From Prochilodus magdalenae (taxonomy: Eukaryota > Chordata > Actinopteri > Characiformes > Prochilodontidae), in contig JAMWET010001299.1 of NCBI GenBank assembly GCA_024036415.1, positions 1 to 64,000 on the forward strand: a DNA stretch of 64,000 nucleotides, written 5' to 3'. Of this stretch, positions 1-12,599 are shown in pieces (the stretch's first letter is position 1; each line of letters opens with the position of its first letter). Both the position numbers and the translations under genes were made by a program. The notes under the pieces are model-generated. The model did not search any database, was not told the DNA's origin, and saw nothing but the letters and a program-made list of their open reading frames with translations.

Positions 1-396
1 GCTCAAGTCACATACATGATTGTGACCCCCGAGGGGCAGCTTCCGGTGAGGGTACTCCAAGGAAGGGCGACTAGGCGACCGGTGGGTGCCAGCGGGAACC
101 GCGAGTCGAAGAAGGGGCGCACACAGAGTAGAAAGCCCTACCGCCGTAGAGCAAGTAGCTTTCCAGTACGACCATTGATAATTTGCATGACATTCGATAC
201 CGAATACAACTAAAGACACTATCTGGTCTCGCTTGCGTATACTTGGGTGTTACCCGATTACAATGTGGGTTGGCTACCAGGCCTGTACGCAGTGGGTAGA
301 GGCTCGGGTCAAAAGTCCATAGAAGAGAAATAATGGGGTCGAGGGTGCGTTTCCATTGGCCCCCGCTAGTTCGCGCGTGTGTGGCTTTATGTCCCA
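1..396. other. Compositionally distinct window start, no recognised gene
   Basis: This stretch is near 50% GC and has about 26 CpG dinucleotides in 400 bases, close to the random expectation. The AT-rich, CpG-poorer sequence that follows from a short A-run at about 397 looks different. Two short open frames cross it (16-213 plus, 71-397 minus), but neither resembles a protein family I know and neither has a splice context. It could be a contig-edge artefact, low-quality consensus, foreign sequence or a small CpG-rich patch. I cannot tell which. Confidence 0.4.
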
Positions 397-3300
397 AAAA
401 AGTCAGAAGTCAAATTTAAGAGAGATGGAGGTATAAACTGGCTATGTATCTGTACCAGCCAGTTTTCAGGTCTCAGTCTGTGAATGGTCAATATTTCTCT
501 AACTTATCCAGTCCTGATCAGAGCTACAATCCGCCCCTGCTCTCGATCTATATCAGCTATCGGCAGATCACTCTGAAACACCCCCAAAACACTGACTGTT
601 TTTGCCATGGTGCCATATGAAAATTAGCTTTTAGCTGCCATACAAAAAAAAATAACAAGATCAAGAAAGAGATTGAAACACTGCGTTATATCAAGTTAAA
701 GTAGGTGTCCAACGCCGCAACAGTTCAGCGTCTGCAAACGGACGACACACAGCCCTATCAATATAGAAGAAAACGTCCGCAAAAGAGCCTGTTTTTGTGA
801 TCTTTAATGCTTACCTACTGTAACAGTTTCAGATTCATACTGCAACTCCTCGAGGCCCCCCGGCTCCACACTAGCCCTCCCTTTCCATCCCAAGAACCTA
901 ACGGATGATACCAGGTTTATCTGGTCCCGGCTGCCACGGGGTCAGTGCGTTGTTAATGAGGACTCTGAATAGTTTTACTAGCCTCCACACTGAATAAGCT
1001 ATTAAGGACTATCAAACATACCCAACATATTCTTTTAATGCTGCTAACCATTTTCCCAAAAAGGACATTTGGCAGCTTAGGTATAAAATTTTTTTTTCCA
1101 TTTCCTCCTTTAAATGGTGCGGCCATTTACTTTCTGGCACCCAAAGACTTTAAGATAACTTGCACCAACTGAACCATTTTCAGGTGTAATGGAGGAGAGT
1201 TGTCTAATCGGTTCATTAAAAAACACAAAGTTAATATATGACGGGCTCATCCTAAAACCAATTAAAAACACAATGATCTGTCGTTTTACAGGTTCAGTTC
1301 AGCTGTGATGTACCACGGTGGGTCAGTGGGTAATCGCTGTGGTGAATGTGCATGCACCCCTGAAGCGTCTGATGGTTCTGGACTGATGGTCTTTTCCCGG
1401 ATGTTTTCCTGCCTTTTGCCCAGCCACACATACGTAACACAGAAAGATAAAGAAGGTTAGACGAAGACCATTAAGGTGGCAGAAACACAACACCTAAAAT
1501 ACCTAGGACCCTGCTCCTTTTATTTACAAGGGCTACAGAGCGGCTAGTCCTCTAAAAAATGAAAGTTACTATATAGACAATATAGTTATTTGGATCAAAA
1601 AAAAAAACAAAATCAGTGAATTGACACAGAGCCCCAAAAGAACCTGACCGGAGTTGCCCCAACGTACTAAAATTCATGTGCAGTCAAGATCGTTAGACCG
1701 CCCAAGGCTGTGCACTGATTGAAGGGCTGTCATAGTCAGGTTGGGATGGTTGAGAGTCTGTCCCATTAAAGTGTGCACTGAATTAGAATTAGAGCTAAAC
1801 TCCATGGGTGACCAAATTAGACTAGGCAGTGTTCAGGCAAGGTGCTGCTACAAGAGCCTTTCTGTTATTATTTCAATTGCATTATCTCTTAACCTTCCAT
1901 CGACTTCTCTTAATGCCCTTCAATTTGGATGCGGGAGGTGCCAGCCGCCACAAAGGAGACAACAATGGAGACAAAAGCAGCAACTGTTCCGGGGGAGTTT
2001 ACCAAGAGGTGCCGTAACCGAGGAGACGCTGGGAAAAGGGTCTCGCTCCAGACCCATTCTCTGTCAATTTCTCTATTCACTCTCCTCTTTTTTGTCTGTT
2101 TTGCTCTCTCCTCAAGCTTTGTTCAAATGCCAGAGGGTGCCGCTGTGTGCAACCACCCCCTTCGCTTGTGCCTTCAAGTCGGTGAGGGGGGGGGGGTCAT
2201 TTCTAAAAGCGTCTCGACACCATATATTAACAAATAACATGAAAACAGCAAGGGCGAGGAGGCTTATCCGTGAAACGCGTGGGCCGCTGTAATTCATCGT
2301 GTGTAGGTGCAAGGTGGAAAGCTTTTTATGAGGATGGAGAAGAAGCAAGGACGTCAGTCTTTGTGTGTCCTTTACTTTGGGCTGCTTGTCCTTCTTTTAT
2401 TTCGTTTAAAGCAATTATATCTGACATAAGAGACAGAGACCTGTCATACAAGCGCTCCATTCGGAAATTCATTTTAATTGCCCCGCTAGCTCCAGTGTAA
2501 CAAATATACACTACATATTAATGACGTTCTTTTGTTCTGAAGTATACGCTTCCTACATGCCATATTTCGAAGTACCACTGAAGTTGTGCGTCACTGTCAG
2601 CAAACGGCTGCAAAGAAATTCTGCACGTCGTTCTAACACGTTCCATAGCACTATAGCTGTCTAGGTATATCTTCATAGCAGATCCGTTGCTGTTTTGACC
2701 AAAAACACCATACTACCGAATGTAAACCAATTTTGATTCCATTGTTTATTTCTTTCAATTTTATCATTTAAATGTTCATCAAGTGTATGAGCTGGGTTAT
2801 GACATGATGCGTTAAAAATAGAGAACCACGATGAAAATGATCAAAATCGGGATGGCCATTAGGTAAAAGCCAACATTGGACACTAGTGGACAGATCAATC
2901 GATTATGGCCAATTGTTTTTGAACTGGTATCGGGTAATGACATTTATTACATGCCTGACCTGCTAATGTTTGGGCACTCCTGGCTACAATGTCTCCCAAC
3001 AAGTTACCACACATAACATAACGGCACCCTCAGTGACGCTTAATCCAGCTACACAAGTACAGTATACACTATATCAGTATCTTAAATCCATATGAGGAAA
3101 GGAAACAGCAGCCAAAACTACAAACTATTACACCCAAGGTGATGGAATGAATTCATCATCAGCTGTTCTACATTGGTTTAGAAAGAGCAAACTGAAACAT
3201 CTACACGACCAAACATTTACACCAAACCCACTACACTTTGAACAAAGGCCACGGATCACTGGGCACCACAAAACGCAGCACACCAGCGCCAAAACAAGCA

Positions 3301-4571
3301 GGACCTGAAACTAAGGTCAGCGTGATGCACTGAACACAAGCAACCACCACACAAACAAAAACTGCCTTCTCCGGTCGGAGGGCTGCCTCATTAGTCTCCT
3401 ACTGTAATTACATCACATTGAGAAAAGTTTTGCCCAAATGCTACAACTAATTACAGCAAAGGTGATGACGAGAAATCACTCTGGATGAAATCACCCGTCT
3501 CCTATGTTTGAAACTATGTGGGTTGCGCAAGCAGCTGAAACATCCTGGAACCCCACCAAACCCTACTTAACATGAAACTAAGGCCAAAGCACACCGTACA
3601 CAACCGAGCACCTAAATGAGTCACCGTAAACTTACGATCCTATAAAGAATGAGGCAGTAGAGAGCCTTACAAAAAGCTAACGTGTCAATTTCATCTTCGA
3701 CAACTACCGTCGTACAAACTGAACACACTAAAGTGATCAGCATCACTCAACAGGACCTCCTATTCAGTTTACTTCCCCCGTCACAAAATGGGTTTGTGTA
3801 ATTTCCAGCTGACTGCGTAGGTAAACTGAAAATGTCTTAGCTGGTTCACATACAGACTTTTTATCTAGCATTTGTCTGTTTATCTAAACAGGCTGGCTTG
3901 CCTATCTGTGGGCCACATGTCCGAGCTAGATCTTCTGGCCATCTCAATATGGCTTTAATTAATAAACAAAATGCTGAGTGTAACACTGTTGATTCCAACA
4001 TGTCCAGGTGGTGGTGGTGTCTTTAACAGTAAGGCGTGTTTGCATATCGAAGATGTAAAGATGTGAACATGTAAATATACTGCATATTGGCAATCAGTGG
4101 ATATTCACATGGCATAACTTTCGGGAACAATGCTTTCACATTCCCATATCAGTTGTCTCCCAATTTAAAAAAGAGAACACTGAAAGGGCCAGCAGTCCAT
4201 ATTATACAAACATGATTTAATGTTGATGTTCATAAGCAGACCCCCACTGCTTATTTTCTATGGCCTCTTTTCACATTAATCATGATATATTTATGCATCC
4301 AAATGGTTTCTTTGGGTTGTCATGGCTCTATTGCTTAAAACTAGGAAGCCCTTGAAGGAGGATGCCAGAATATAAAAAAAGATATACGGGATACCAATAC
4401 GAGGAGCCCCAAAACTAAATCCGTTATAATCTTAGATTTTTTATTTTCTTTTGTGTTCACTTTCCCCTTAGACTATAAAGCCCCCCCCACCCCTTCAGTG
4501 TGGTTTTTTATCCCATTCTACCAAATACGTTAATTCATTATTTATCCCTTGAATAAAAGGCAATGTTTTTT
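397..4571. other. Intergenic or intronic DNA without recognised genes
   Basis: No exon with a recognisable protein domain was found on either strand. The longest plus frame (1741-2292, 183 codons) has low-complexity, family-less content and is probably chance. The stretch 1830-2160 is more complex and carries SOX-like sites (listed separately). A weak match to a fish retrotransposon 3' region may lie at about 1310-1430. The rest shows only short A or G runs. Confidence 0.5.
1830..2160. promoter_or_regulatory. Candidate conserved non-coding element with SOX-like motifs
   Basis: This is a complex, non-repetitive stretch with closely spaced SOX-type cores (acaaagg, acaatgg, ctttgtt) at about 1950-1985 and 2118, and no convincing coding frame. 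Such composition is typical of developmental enhancers, but conservation cannot be tested from one sequence. The call is inference. Confidence 0.2.
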
Positions 4572-4597
4572 GGGGGGGGGGGGGGGGGGGGGGGGGG
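4572..4597 (+). repeat. Poly-G homopolymer (26 G)
   Basis: A run of 26 consecutive G bases follows a short T-run. On the plus strand it could form intramolecular G-quadruplexes. Runs this long are hard to sequence, so the exact length is uncertain. It directly precedes a copy of a dispersed repeat. Confidence 0.9.
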
Positions 4598-4750
4598 TTA
4601 CTGTGCCTTTAAGACTATATTCTTATGTTAAATGAGCCTCTGTTCGGATTGGGCCTGTCATGCACGTGTTCCTTATTCAAAATGCAAGTCCAGGCTGATG
4701 GACAGGGCTTAAACTTCTGTGGGCTACAATAAGTAGGACTGTGGAGGAAC
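4598..4750 (+). repeat. Dispersed repeat with octamer-like and CCAAT-box cores, copy 1
   Basis: The order of blocks is a 'tactgtgcctttaagact' start, then an ATGTTAAAT-like octamer, then 'ctctgttcggattgg'. The same order recurs at 48,065, 51,700 and, more weakly, near 9,700. It therefore looks like an interspersed element rather than unique DNA. I do not know its family name. Confidence 0.45.
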
Positions 4751-7700
4751 GGACTGTGTTACATATCACCTAGATGCTTTCCTTTTAAAAATAGCTAGGA
4801 CAAGTGGATTTTTTCGCTGTGCGGGATACCCTTTTAAAAAAACACTTACCACTGGGCTTGCAATTCTTCCTATTGGCAGACTATTTGCAAAATCCTAGGA
4901 GCAATATAAGAAACAGTATCCTCCACCAACTGAAACTGTAAGTGGATTCCTTACTGCGCATGCAAACCCATTTCAGACACTTTCAAATCAGCCTGCAGTT
5001 TGCTCATCTATGATTCTGCACTGGGGGGCTCGTTTCCCAAAAGGAATGGGAAGCTGCACTTCCTCCCCCATAAGCACATCAGCAAAGGACGCGCTGAGCT
5101 GTGGGGTGAAGGCTGGAGTGGAGCCTAAATAAGGAAAAGGAGCTTTAACTCACAAACACATCAACTGACTTCTGATTTCCGCCTGTAAATCTGGGATTCC
5201 ACATACACATCATCACCTCCATTTTAAGAGCATCAACCAAAAAGCCTCTGAACAACACTCCTCTACATCCTCTCCTAATCCACCTCATTACTGAGAAGAA
5301 ACTACACGAAAATTAGTTTTTCCATGTGCCCCCATGTGGAGAACGGAGATGGTTACGCCATTTAAAAAACAAAAATGACAAGACGATGGGAGAATCCCCA
5401 CCTAGGCTCAAAGGGAGGAAAGTTGTCTGGCACCTTCTTTGAGATTAATAGGCCCTTACTTTTTCTTTACATCGTTCCCTACTTAGAATATGTATGGCTC
5501 TTTATGTACTAAAGATCATAACAGCAAAAACTCCTTTTATAATGTCCGCATTCGCCCTCAGGGAATGAAGCGATGGTTCTATTAAGCTGGGCCTGGTAAG
5601 ACTGATATATGTGAAGGATCTCCTTCTGTGATCGCCTGCCCTGTTTTGGTGGCTCCATTCAGAAAGCAATCCGGTCCAAAACACATCTTTATAAGCTATC
5701 AGCATGAATGGGCTAAAGCGCTGTAACATTGAAGGATAGATATCTGTAAGTGCAACTTTTGTGATAGATAGCATAGTTTATGTTATCAGTGCTGGTATCA
5801 GAACTGGAAAACTGTCATACCCCTAGTAAATCAGCAGGTGCAATGAAACTTCACACTACAACCCTACAAAATCTGAAACACTGCAAGCGCCCCAGCCACA
5901 GTAACCAAACGATCTGTCTTTTCCCTATATTTTCTATATCTCCCTACATAAAAAAATTAACATAAGATGAGTTCTTCCTATTCACCAGCTTTCCGGTTGG
6001 AATTTTCCCCATTCCAACCTTATATAATCCAGCAGTTACACGCTGGGCACTTCAGCCTTTTAATAAGACTATATCACAGTCCATATAATAACAATAATAG
6101 TCACCAAAAACATTTAAATTACCCATTTTTGTTGTTAGAAAAGAACCTTTTGGAAAGTTACTGTTGCTGCTTCCGACCTCAATCAAACAATCAACTCTCG
6201 CTATTTTCTCTGGTTATTCTGAAAATTATACCAAACGAGTTTCCACACCCACACAAACTCACACTCGGATATGACGCATCATTCCGTGGGCTTATTTTAA
6301 AAGCACTTGTAGAGTAGTGGTGGAAAGTTCCTTCAAAAGCACACAGTCACAGAGAGACCCTCAGAGACGAAGCAGGTTTATACTGAGAGAGAGTGAGAGA
6401 GAGAGAGGAGCCAGGTGCGAGCGTTTGTTACCTTTACAAAAGCAAGCACACTTTACATAATCCACTAGCATAAATATTCAGTAAATGTCAGAGTCATGCT
6501 GAGTCTCCACAGCTCAAAGGGCAGGAACCCTTTTCATACAGACAACAAAGCAGCAGTGACGAGCTCTACAGGCTGAAAGCAGAAACACCAGCGGCTATAC
6601 TCCCTACTCCAGTCACTCACACTGTCCTACTCTCTCTCTCTGATACTTCTGTAAGATTCAAACCAAATTGAATTTCACTGAAAGTAGCGAAGCTCTGGAT
6701 AGCTTTTGTCACAGGGATACACACACAGACACACAGTTCATCAACCCAATCAATATCTCTTTTCCATTAGGGATAAAAAGCACATTTAAAAGTGGACCAG
6801 ATGTGGCCATTCAGGCCAGCTAGACTGCAGAGAGGAGCACTTTTAACCCATAACTGGCATTACACACTGAAACTTTCATCCAGCTTTAGCTGCCTGAATC
6901 CTACATGACACCACATTGGACTTGAGCTGTGTAACGCAACACATCCTGCAACTCTCCTGAAACTCTGGCCTGTGGACACTGACAGTTAACTAAGTTATTG
7001 AGGTAACAGGCCCCAGTAACAGTTAAAACTTGCTTAGTGGCAGTGTAATAAAACATCATTCATTTATTAATTTAGTTTGTGTGAAATAATGAGAGACTAG
7101 TATTCGGTTTTCCAGTTTTTCCCTTTTTTTTATTTTTTTGCAGATTTTGTGGATGTAAACTGTCTGCAAAGCTATAAACCTAAAGCACATCAGAGAGAGA
7201 AGCTTTCTCCCATAGGAACTTCTTTTCTCAGCTGACAGAAACAGATTTCCAGCCCTTTTCTGTGTTACAAGGTGACATCATCTTGCAACACAGTCCTTAG
7301 TGCCCGCCTACCAGCAGGCTTGTCACACCCTCACACTGCATACAGAGAGCTAAAACACTAAAAACTGACTACTCTGAAATGTCCAGTTGGATTTTGTACT
7401 AAGCCATGCTGGGCCTCATGCTAAGATGACTGTGTTACTACCACAGGTTTGGTCAGTTGCGTCTACTCACGCATAGTCTTGCATGTCAGACCACCATTAG
7501 ACAGTCTAGTGCTATTCAGTGGATGACATGGCCAAGGACCACCTACACTGTCGGGAACAGCTTGTTTGACTGACAGGCAAAACAACCAGCCACAGCCTAC
7601 AGCTTTGGCACAGCATGTAGGGGAAGCGTTTGTAAAAATCCCATTGGGACAGCTTGCTCAGAAAGGCCTATTTTTCCCCTCAGTGTGCAGGGCAGGCCTC

Positions 7701-8180
7701 GTATACATGGACATACTGAGGCAAGTGCATTCTCTTATATATTTAGTCTTGCATTGTATATGTAATGAATTACTGTTTTTAGTGGAAAACTAAATAAATT
7801 AAAGGTGCTTTTTATTAATTTATGCATATTTGCATATTTTGCATTTTATAACGGCTTCACTGACAGCTTAGTCAATTAGATAATCATGATTTATTAGAAC
7901 TCTTTAAGCACAAATGTATTTTAATTAAAAGGGAACTGACTTTCATCCTGTCCCACTAGAAAAAAAAAACATTTCAGCTCCAAACTGATATGACTAAAAT
8001 TGGGTTTTCAGTTAATTGTCAACAAATCTAAAACTCCAAATGACTTTAAGCTTTAATTATGCTGATGACATTAAGATTCATTTCTCAACACTTTGCATAA
8101 TAACATTGATTCTGCACTGAAATGCACCCTGAAAAGCAATGCAATCAGTCTAGATCTGATCACATTTTGCCTGAAGAAAG
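4751..8180. other. Non-coding stretch, no gene seen
   Basis: Short open frames at 5502-5774 (minus), 5967-6317 (plus) and 7566-7793 (plus) have no recognisable domain, splice context or codon bias. A short (GA)n run lies at about 6385-6405. The sequence is otherwise unremarkable AT-rich DNA. Confidence 0.5.
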
Positions 8181-8181
8181 T

Positions 8182-8227
<46 letters not shown>

Positions 8228-8232
8228 TTTCT
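8181..8232 (+). repeat. (TTTC)n microsatellite
   Basis: About 13 tandem TTTC units with one C substitution near the end. The Phe/Leu/Ser-rich open frame over it is a translation artefact of the repeat. Confidence 0.9.
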
Positions 8233-9640
8233 ATAAACAGGCTGCATGCAGCTCCCAGCAGCTGCTATATACCAGAGCTTTGCTTTATTCTAATGATCAT
8301 TTCACTCCCGTGTAAAGAGGCCACTCCAGTGCTGGTACTGCAAAAAAAGCCTTCTCCTGCATATGTGACTCAGCTCAAAACTATAAGAAGCCATACAGAG
8401 GAAAAGCATTGGACATGTTCAGGTTAAATCCTGCAGTAACTTCCAGGAATATGAAAGAAAAAGAGTTCTCATCTCAGAATGTGTGCAGAGACCAGAGTTT
8501 TCTCTGTAAGGTGAAGGTAATAGATAAAAAAAGTGCTTGCTATATCATTTATGCAAAACACTTAATTGAAGCAGCATTAATTACAAAGACGCTGGGGGGA
8601 AATGTCACATGTAAATTAATTAAGCAATTTTTGGAATCTATGCTCACATTGTTACAGCACTTTGTTAGTCTTTGTTAATGTATACAAGTCATTGCTGCTC
8701 AGAACACAGATTTGGGGAGGATAGCGCCCCTATGTAGCAGTTCTCCCACCTCATCTACATGCTAATAGAGCAAGCTCAGCCATACAAACAGGGCCACTAA
8801 TGACGGAGCCCACTGAATAGCCTGAGAGCTTAAGTGCTAATAATGACCTGACGGACGCAGACAGAGGACGAGAAGTAAACAACGAGCCTGAGCTGCACCT
8901 GCAGAGCAGAACAGGCCTTGGCTTCCTGCACCATGATGATTACTCATATTAAAGAGCCAAATTTGAGTGTGTATTTTAAAATAGCTTTTTTCCCATGAAT
9001 ATACAAGACTAATACATGTTTTGGCTTCATACGCTATCGTGATGCTTGTATTAACAAAGTCGTAGAGCACATTTGTTCAGTATACATAAACTGGTCTTTG
9101 ATCTCTACGTATAAGGTATGTGCCCAGAAGCAGTTACGTGCTCATTCACACACTATGACTTGATCCTAAAATGACCTGAGCTATTTTTCTATTTTTGGCG
9201 AGTTCATGAATGATTTGATGAGCTCTGCTCGATTGGCTGGTGTACAATGAGAACCTGTGATGATCACACACGGAAGAAACATGTCAAAATAGACAGACAG
9301 TAAAACTAAATGAACCTCTGTGTAAAAAGCTCAGTCCTCATATTGTTTAGTTATCTGTGCTAGTTACTTGGAGCTGCTATTAGCTAAAGATACTTATACT
9401 AGCTACTTGCTTCCAATCTCATCATCAAGTTAAAGTCCCCTATAAAACTCTCAGATTGTTATAATTACAGCATTTGAATTAAAATTTTACCAACTTGTTT
9501 TGAGAATTTACGTAATCTTAGGAACGCGCATATTAATGAGACATAGTTACATAACAGTTTAGGAATCTTTTGGAATCTCCCTGTACTGGCCCCTGTTTAT
9601 TCCACTAGTTTCCCATTCTATAGCAGCTCTAAAGGGATAA
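8233..9640. other. Non-coding stretch, no gene seen
   Basis: Nothing recognisable as an exon, RNA gene or defined transposon on either strand. Two short frames (8409-8678 plus, 8837-9070 minus) have no family resemblance. Confidence 0.45.
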
Positions 9641-9860
9641 CTGAAATCCATGTGTAATGTTCCAGCGTCTCTTTATTCCTTATACTTTAAAACACTGTTT
9701 GTATCTATAACATCTATTCTGATTGGCTGCCCAGCCCCTTCAAGAAAGGCAAAAGGTAGTCCAGGCCTAAATGTATAAAACACTCACTCTTTATCCGCAC
9801 TGCTTATTCTCCTGTGCTGCGGGGGGTGCTGAACCAACAGTCATTGGGCGGAAGGCAAGA
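9641..9860 (+). repeat. Probable diverged copy of the octamer/CCAAT dispersed repeat
   Basis: The core 'attctgattggctgccc' followed by short A/T-rich blocks parallels copies at 4,598, 48,065 and 51,700. Similarity outside the core is low, so the boundaries are approximate. Confidence 0.3.
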
Positions 9861-9889
9861 AAAACCTTTGGACATTTTGTCTGGGCATA

Positions 9890-10332
9890 TACAAAACAAA
9901 CTACTGAATTTTTTCCCACCTAGCTTAGATGTAGTCCATCATCCAAATCCTGTGTCTTTAGTTTAGATATGCAGCTACAAGGCTGATTCTGCTAACAAAC
10001 ACTAGAAGTCAATAGCTGCATAATGTTTGGTATTAGCATCCCCAAAAACATCTCTCAAACCACATCCAGGACCTAGAACTCAAGGTCTTAGGGTCACGCA
10101 GACTTGCTGGGGTGGTTTAGGGCACAGTAAAATAATAGCTTCTTCAGCATGTAGGAAAAACACTGCAATCAGCTGTTTTACACTGCTCTGGTTGTGTGAT
10201 GTAGTTTACAGTGCTGTCTAAGCACACTTGATTTGGGCATCTACAAACTCCTAGAACACTAGAAGGCCTGTAGCTCCAGCTCTGAACTAAAGAAGCTAAA
10301 TTAGGACACCAACACACCTTGACTGATCTATA
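9890..10332 (+). repeat. Diverged repeat pair, copy A left part
   Basis: The sequence from about 9,935 ('catcatccaaatcctg') to about 10,330 aligns block by block with 12,625-12,985. Shared blocks include 'aactcaaggtcttagggtca', 'gcagacttgctg' and 'ccagctct'. Copy A is interrupted by an L2 LINE and resumes at about 11,153. The family is not identified. Confidence 0.55.
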
Positions 10333-11152
10333 GCGAACCTGACTCGGTCATGCAGATTCCTCCTCTACACCAGCCGGAGGATACGACCCTTCCTTTCTCA
10401 GGAAGCCACCCAGCTGCTTGTCCAGTCTCTGGTCATTTCAAGGCTAGACTACTGCAACTCGCTCCTGGCTGGTCTTCCTCTGCGGGCCATCAGGCCCTTG
10501 CAACTTGTCCAGACTGCTGCAGCTCGTCTCATCTTCAACCTTCCAAAGTTCACCCACGTCACTCCACTGCTGCACTCCCTTCATTGGCTTCCTGATGCTG
10601 GCCTACAAAGCCAAGAATGGACCAGCGCCTCTCTACCTTATGGCAATGGCCTTCATGCCACAGCTCGACATCATCCCTGAGGACACATGGAAGACAAGCG
10701 TCCAGACTCTTCTCTGTCCTGGCTGCCAGATGGTGGAATGAACTCCCACTGAGCATCAGAACAGCGGAGTCTCTCGCGGTCTTCAAACGCAGACTGAAGA
10801 CCCATCTCTTCGTAATGCACTTAAGCGAGTGAGCTCTAGTAGAGGTGTAAATTGTGTGTATTGTGTTGCACTTTAATAACCTTTGTGTTGGACTTATAAT
10901 GACCTTTTCTCCTCTATTGGAATGAGCACTGGCTGGGGTTGCCAGGTAATGCTTTACTTACTCTATGTCTGTGTATTATTCTTTAGGTACCAGCACGGGC
11001 CCCTGTTCGGGCAGTGTCTGAGCTCGTGGTGAGTTTTAGGCTCTAACTTCCTACTAGCTGGAATATTATCCAACGGAACACTAAGCACGGTTGTAAGTCG
11101 CTCTGGATAAGAGCGTCTGCTAAATGCCTTAAATGTAAATGTAAATGTAAAT
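10333..11152 (+). mobile_element. L2-clade LINE, 5'-truncated and frameshifted 3' end
   Basis: The remnant encodes the C-terminal end of an L2-type reverse transcriptase, split across frames. Recognisable pieces are a SRLDYCNSLLAGLP-like block (about 10,440-10,485), LQLVQTAAARLIFNLPKF (about 10,498-10,552), the LLHSLHWLP region (about 10,570), YKAKNGPAPLYLMAM (about 10,605-10,650) and RWWNELPLSIRTAESLAVFK (about 10,729-10,790). The 3' tail carries the diagnostic 'ggataagagcgtctgc' block (11,106-11,121) and ends in short tandem atgtaa units. It has several frameshifts and no endonuclease or RT core, so it is dead. It sits inside copy A of an older repeat, giving a relative age order. Confidence 0.88.
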
Positions 11153-11300
11153 ATTCGGGATAAGTTCAAGTTGGCATGAATCAGCTTTGTTGCTGAACTG
11201 TTCATGTCGGTACTGAAATCCTGAGGAATATTAGAAGGATATATTTCAGCCACTCCCTGCGGAAGAGTGGATCATTCGAAAGGCTGTAATGATGCATTCG
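11153..11300 (+). repeat. Diverged repeat pair, copy A right part
   Basis: This resumes the repeat interrupted by the L2 element. Blocks 'aatcagctt', 'tgctgaactgttc' and 'ggctgtaatgatgca' match copy B at about 13,028-13,142 in the same order. Confidence 0.55.
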
Positions 11301-11489
11301 CTTCCTGACCTCCAGGACCACCACAACATTTTATGAATCTCTTCAACAACCGTAAGACTTGTGATGCATGATATTTCAGCAGTTGATATATTGTTTGCAA
11401 ATGTATAGATTTTTCTCGGTTGTTGTCATCAGTTGGAATTTTAGGCAAAATTACAGCTTTCTGTCTTTTTTTTATTGCACATGTATACA

Positions 11490-12310
11490 CCAGCTTCTAC
11501 ACTGCAGAGCGAACATGTCTGCTGGACATGCTGGAAGTTCATCAGAGCTTAAGCAGAGAACAACAGAACTGCAGTTAGAACATAACTGCAATTGATGCTT
11601 GGCTGAGGTACTGACAGGAGGAAATGAAGTAAGTGGCTTTTCAATCTTTCCACTGATGTGTATAAAGAAAACGAGGCAGCTTGCAATAATAAGAAAACAG
11701 GATGTGTTTATGAAACAGCCAATCTTAAAGTAACAGGAGATTTGCTAAAGCTACAGCAGTCACAGACCACCTTAATCAGTTTATGGCTCTCGATGATCGG
11801 CTCCTGTGAATGACCAGGAATTCCGCCAGCGATTTGGAATCCTGCTGGGTTCTCCCCAGTCGTCATTATTTCTCAGCCTGCAGTCTCTGTAAGGTGTTGT
11901 CACCTCACACACACACGACCTAATCAAAGCTGATGTCAGAGACATTAGCTTTACCACTGACATATGGACTTTGGATGTCAGTGCAGTGAATATGCTAAGT
12001 GTAACTCTTCAGAGGCTCGATAAAGTTTGTCAAATGAAAAAAGTTCTCTACTTTACATACAGTGGCAGCAACACCCACTGCCAATGCAGCATTTTGGACA
12101 GAGTGCCCTTCAGGAAAAAGCCGGTCGGTCATTTTAAGCACCCCATCTTGCTATGGCCCATCCTACAGAAGTAAAGATACAACTGGGGACGAAAACTAAT
12201 GTGCCCCAACAAGATATTTCCCTGAGGTAGAACCGCAGATGATATACGATGAGGAGCTTGCTGGAACAGTGCTAGCTGCATATGCAGCAGATCACAAGAT
12301 ACTGGTGAGT
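11490..12310 (+). pseudogene. Degenerate hAT-superfamily transposase fragment
   Basis: On the plus strand around 11,920-12,000 the translation contains DLIKADVRDISFTTDIWT followed by a VSAVNMLSVT-like block. This resembles the start of the catalytic core of ZBED-like hAT transposases, where 'FTTDIW' is a common motif. Upstream (about 11,795-11,880) a frameshifted stretch gives NDQEFRQRFGILL. Stops and frameshifts break it repeatedly. The C-terminal dimerisation region is not seen, nor are terminal inverted repeats. It lies between the two copies of a diverged repeat. Confidence 0.6.
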
Positions 12311-12599
12311 CTCTCTCTTAAGCAAAATATCTGATGTTGCTGACCGTATTGTTATGTATGCAGTAATATTGGACTCTCCAGTAATAAATTACCCTATAAA
12401 GTTTTGTTGCTGACTGTACATTTAAAACTTTGAAAGGCAGGTTACAAAATTAACAAGGAATGGAAACATTTTTCCTTTGTTTGAACCGCAACTTTCTGCA
12501 ATCTGTTGTGCTGCTCTGTAACAAGTACTGAACCAGTTTATACAGTGGACTTCTTTTAAAATACAAACAGGCTAAATTATTGTCCTTTAACATAGATAT

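Noticed and set aside
1741..2292. 183-codon plus-strand ORF, the longest in the first 24 kb
   Set aside because: No recognisable family, no coherent codon or splice pattern, and overlapping frames are equally open.
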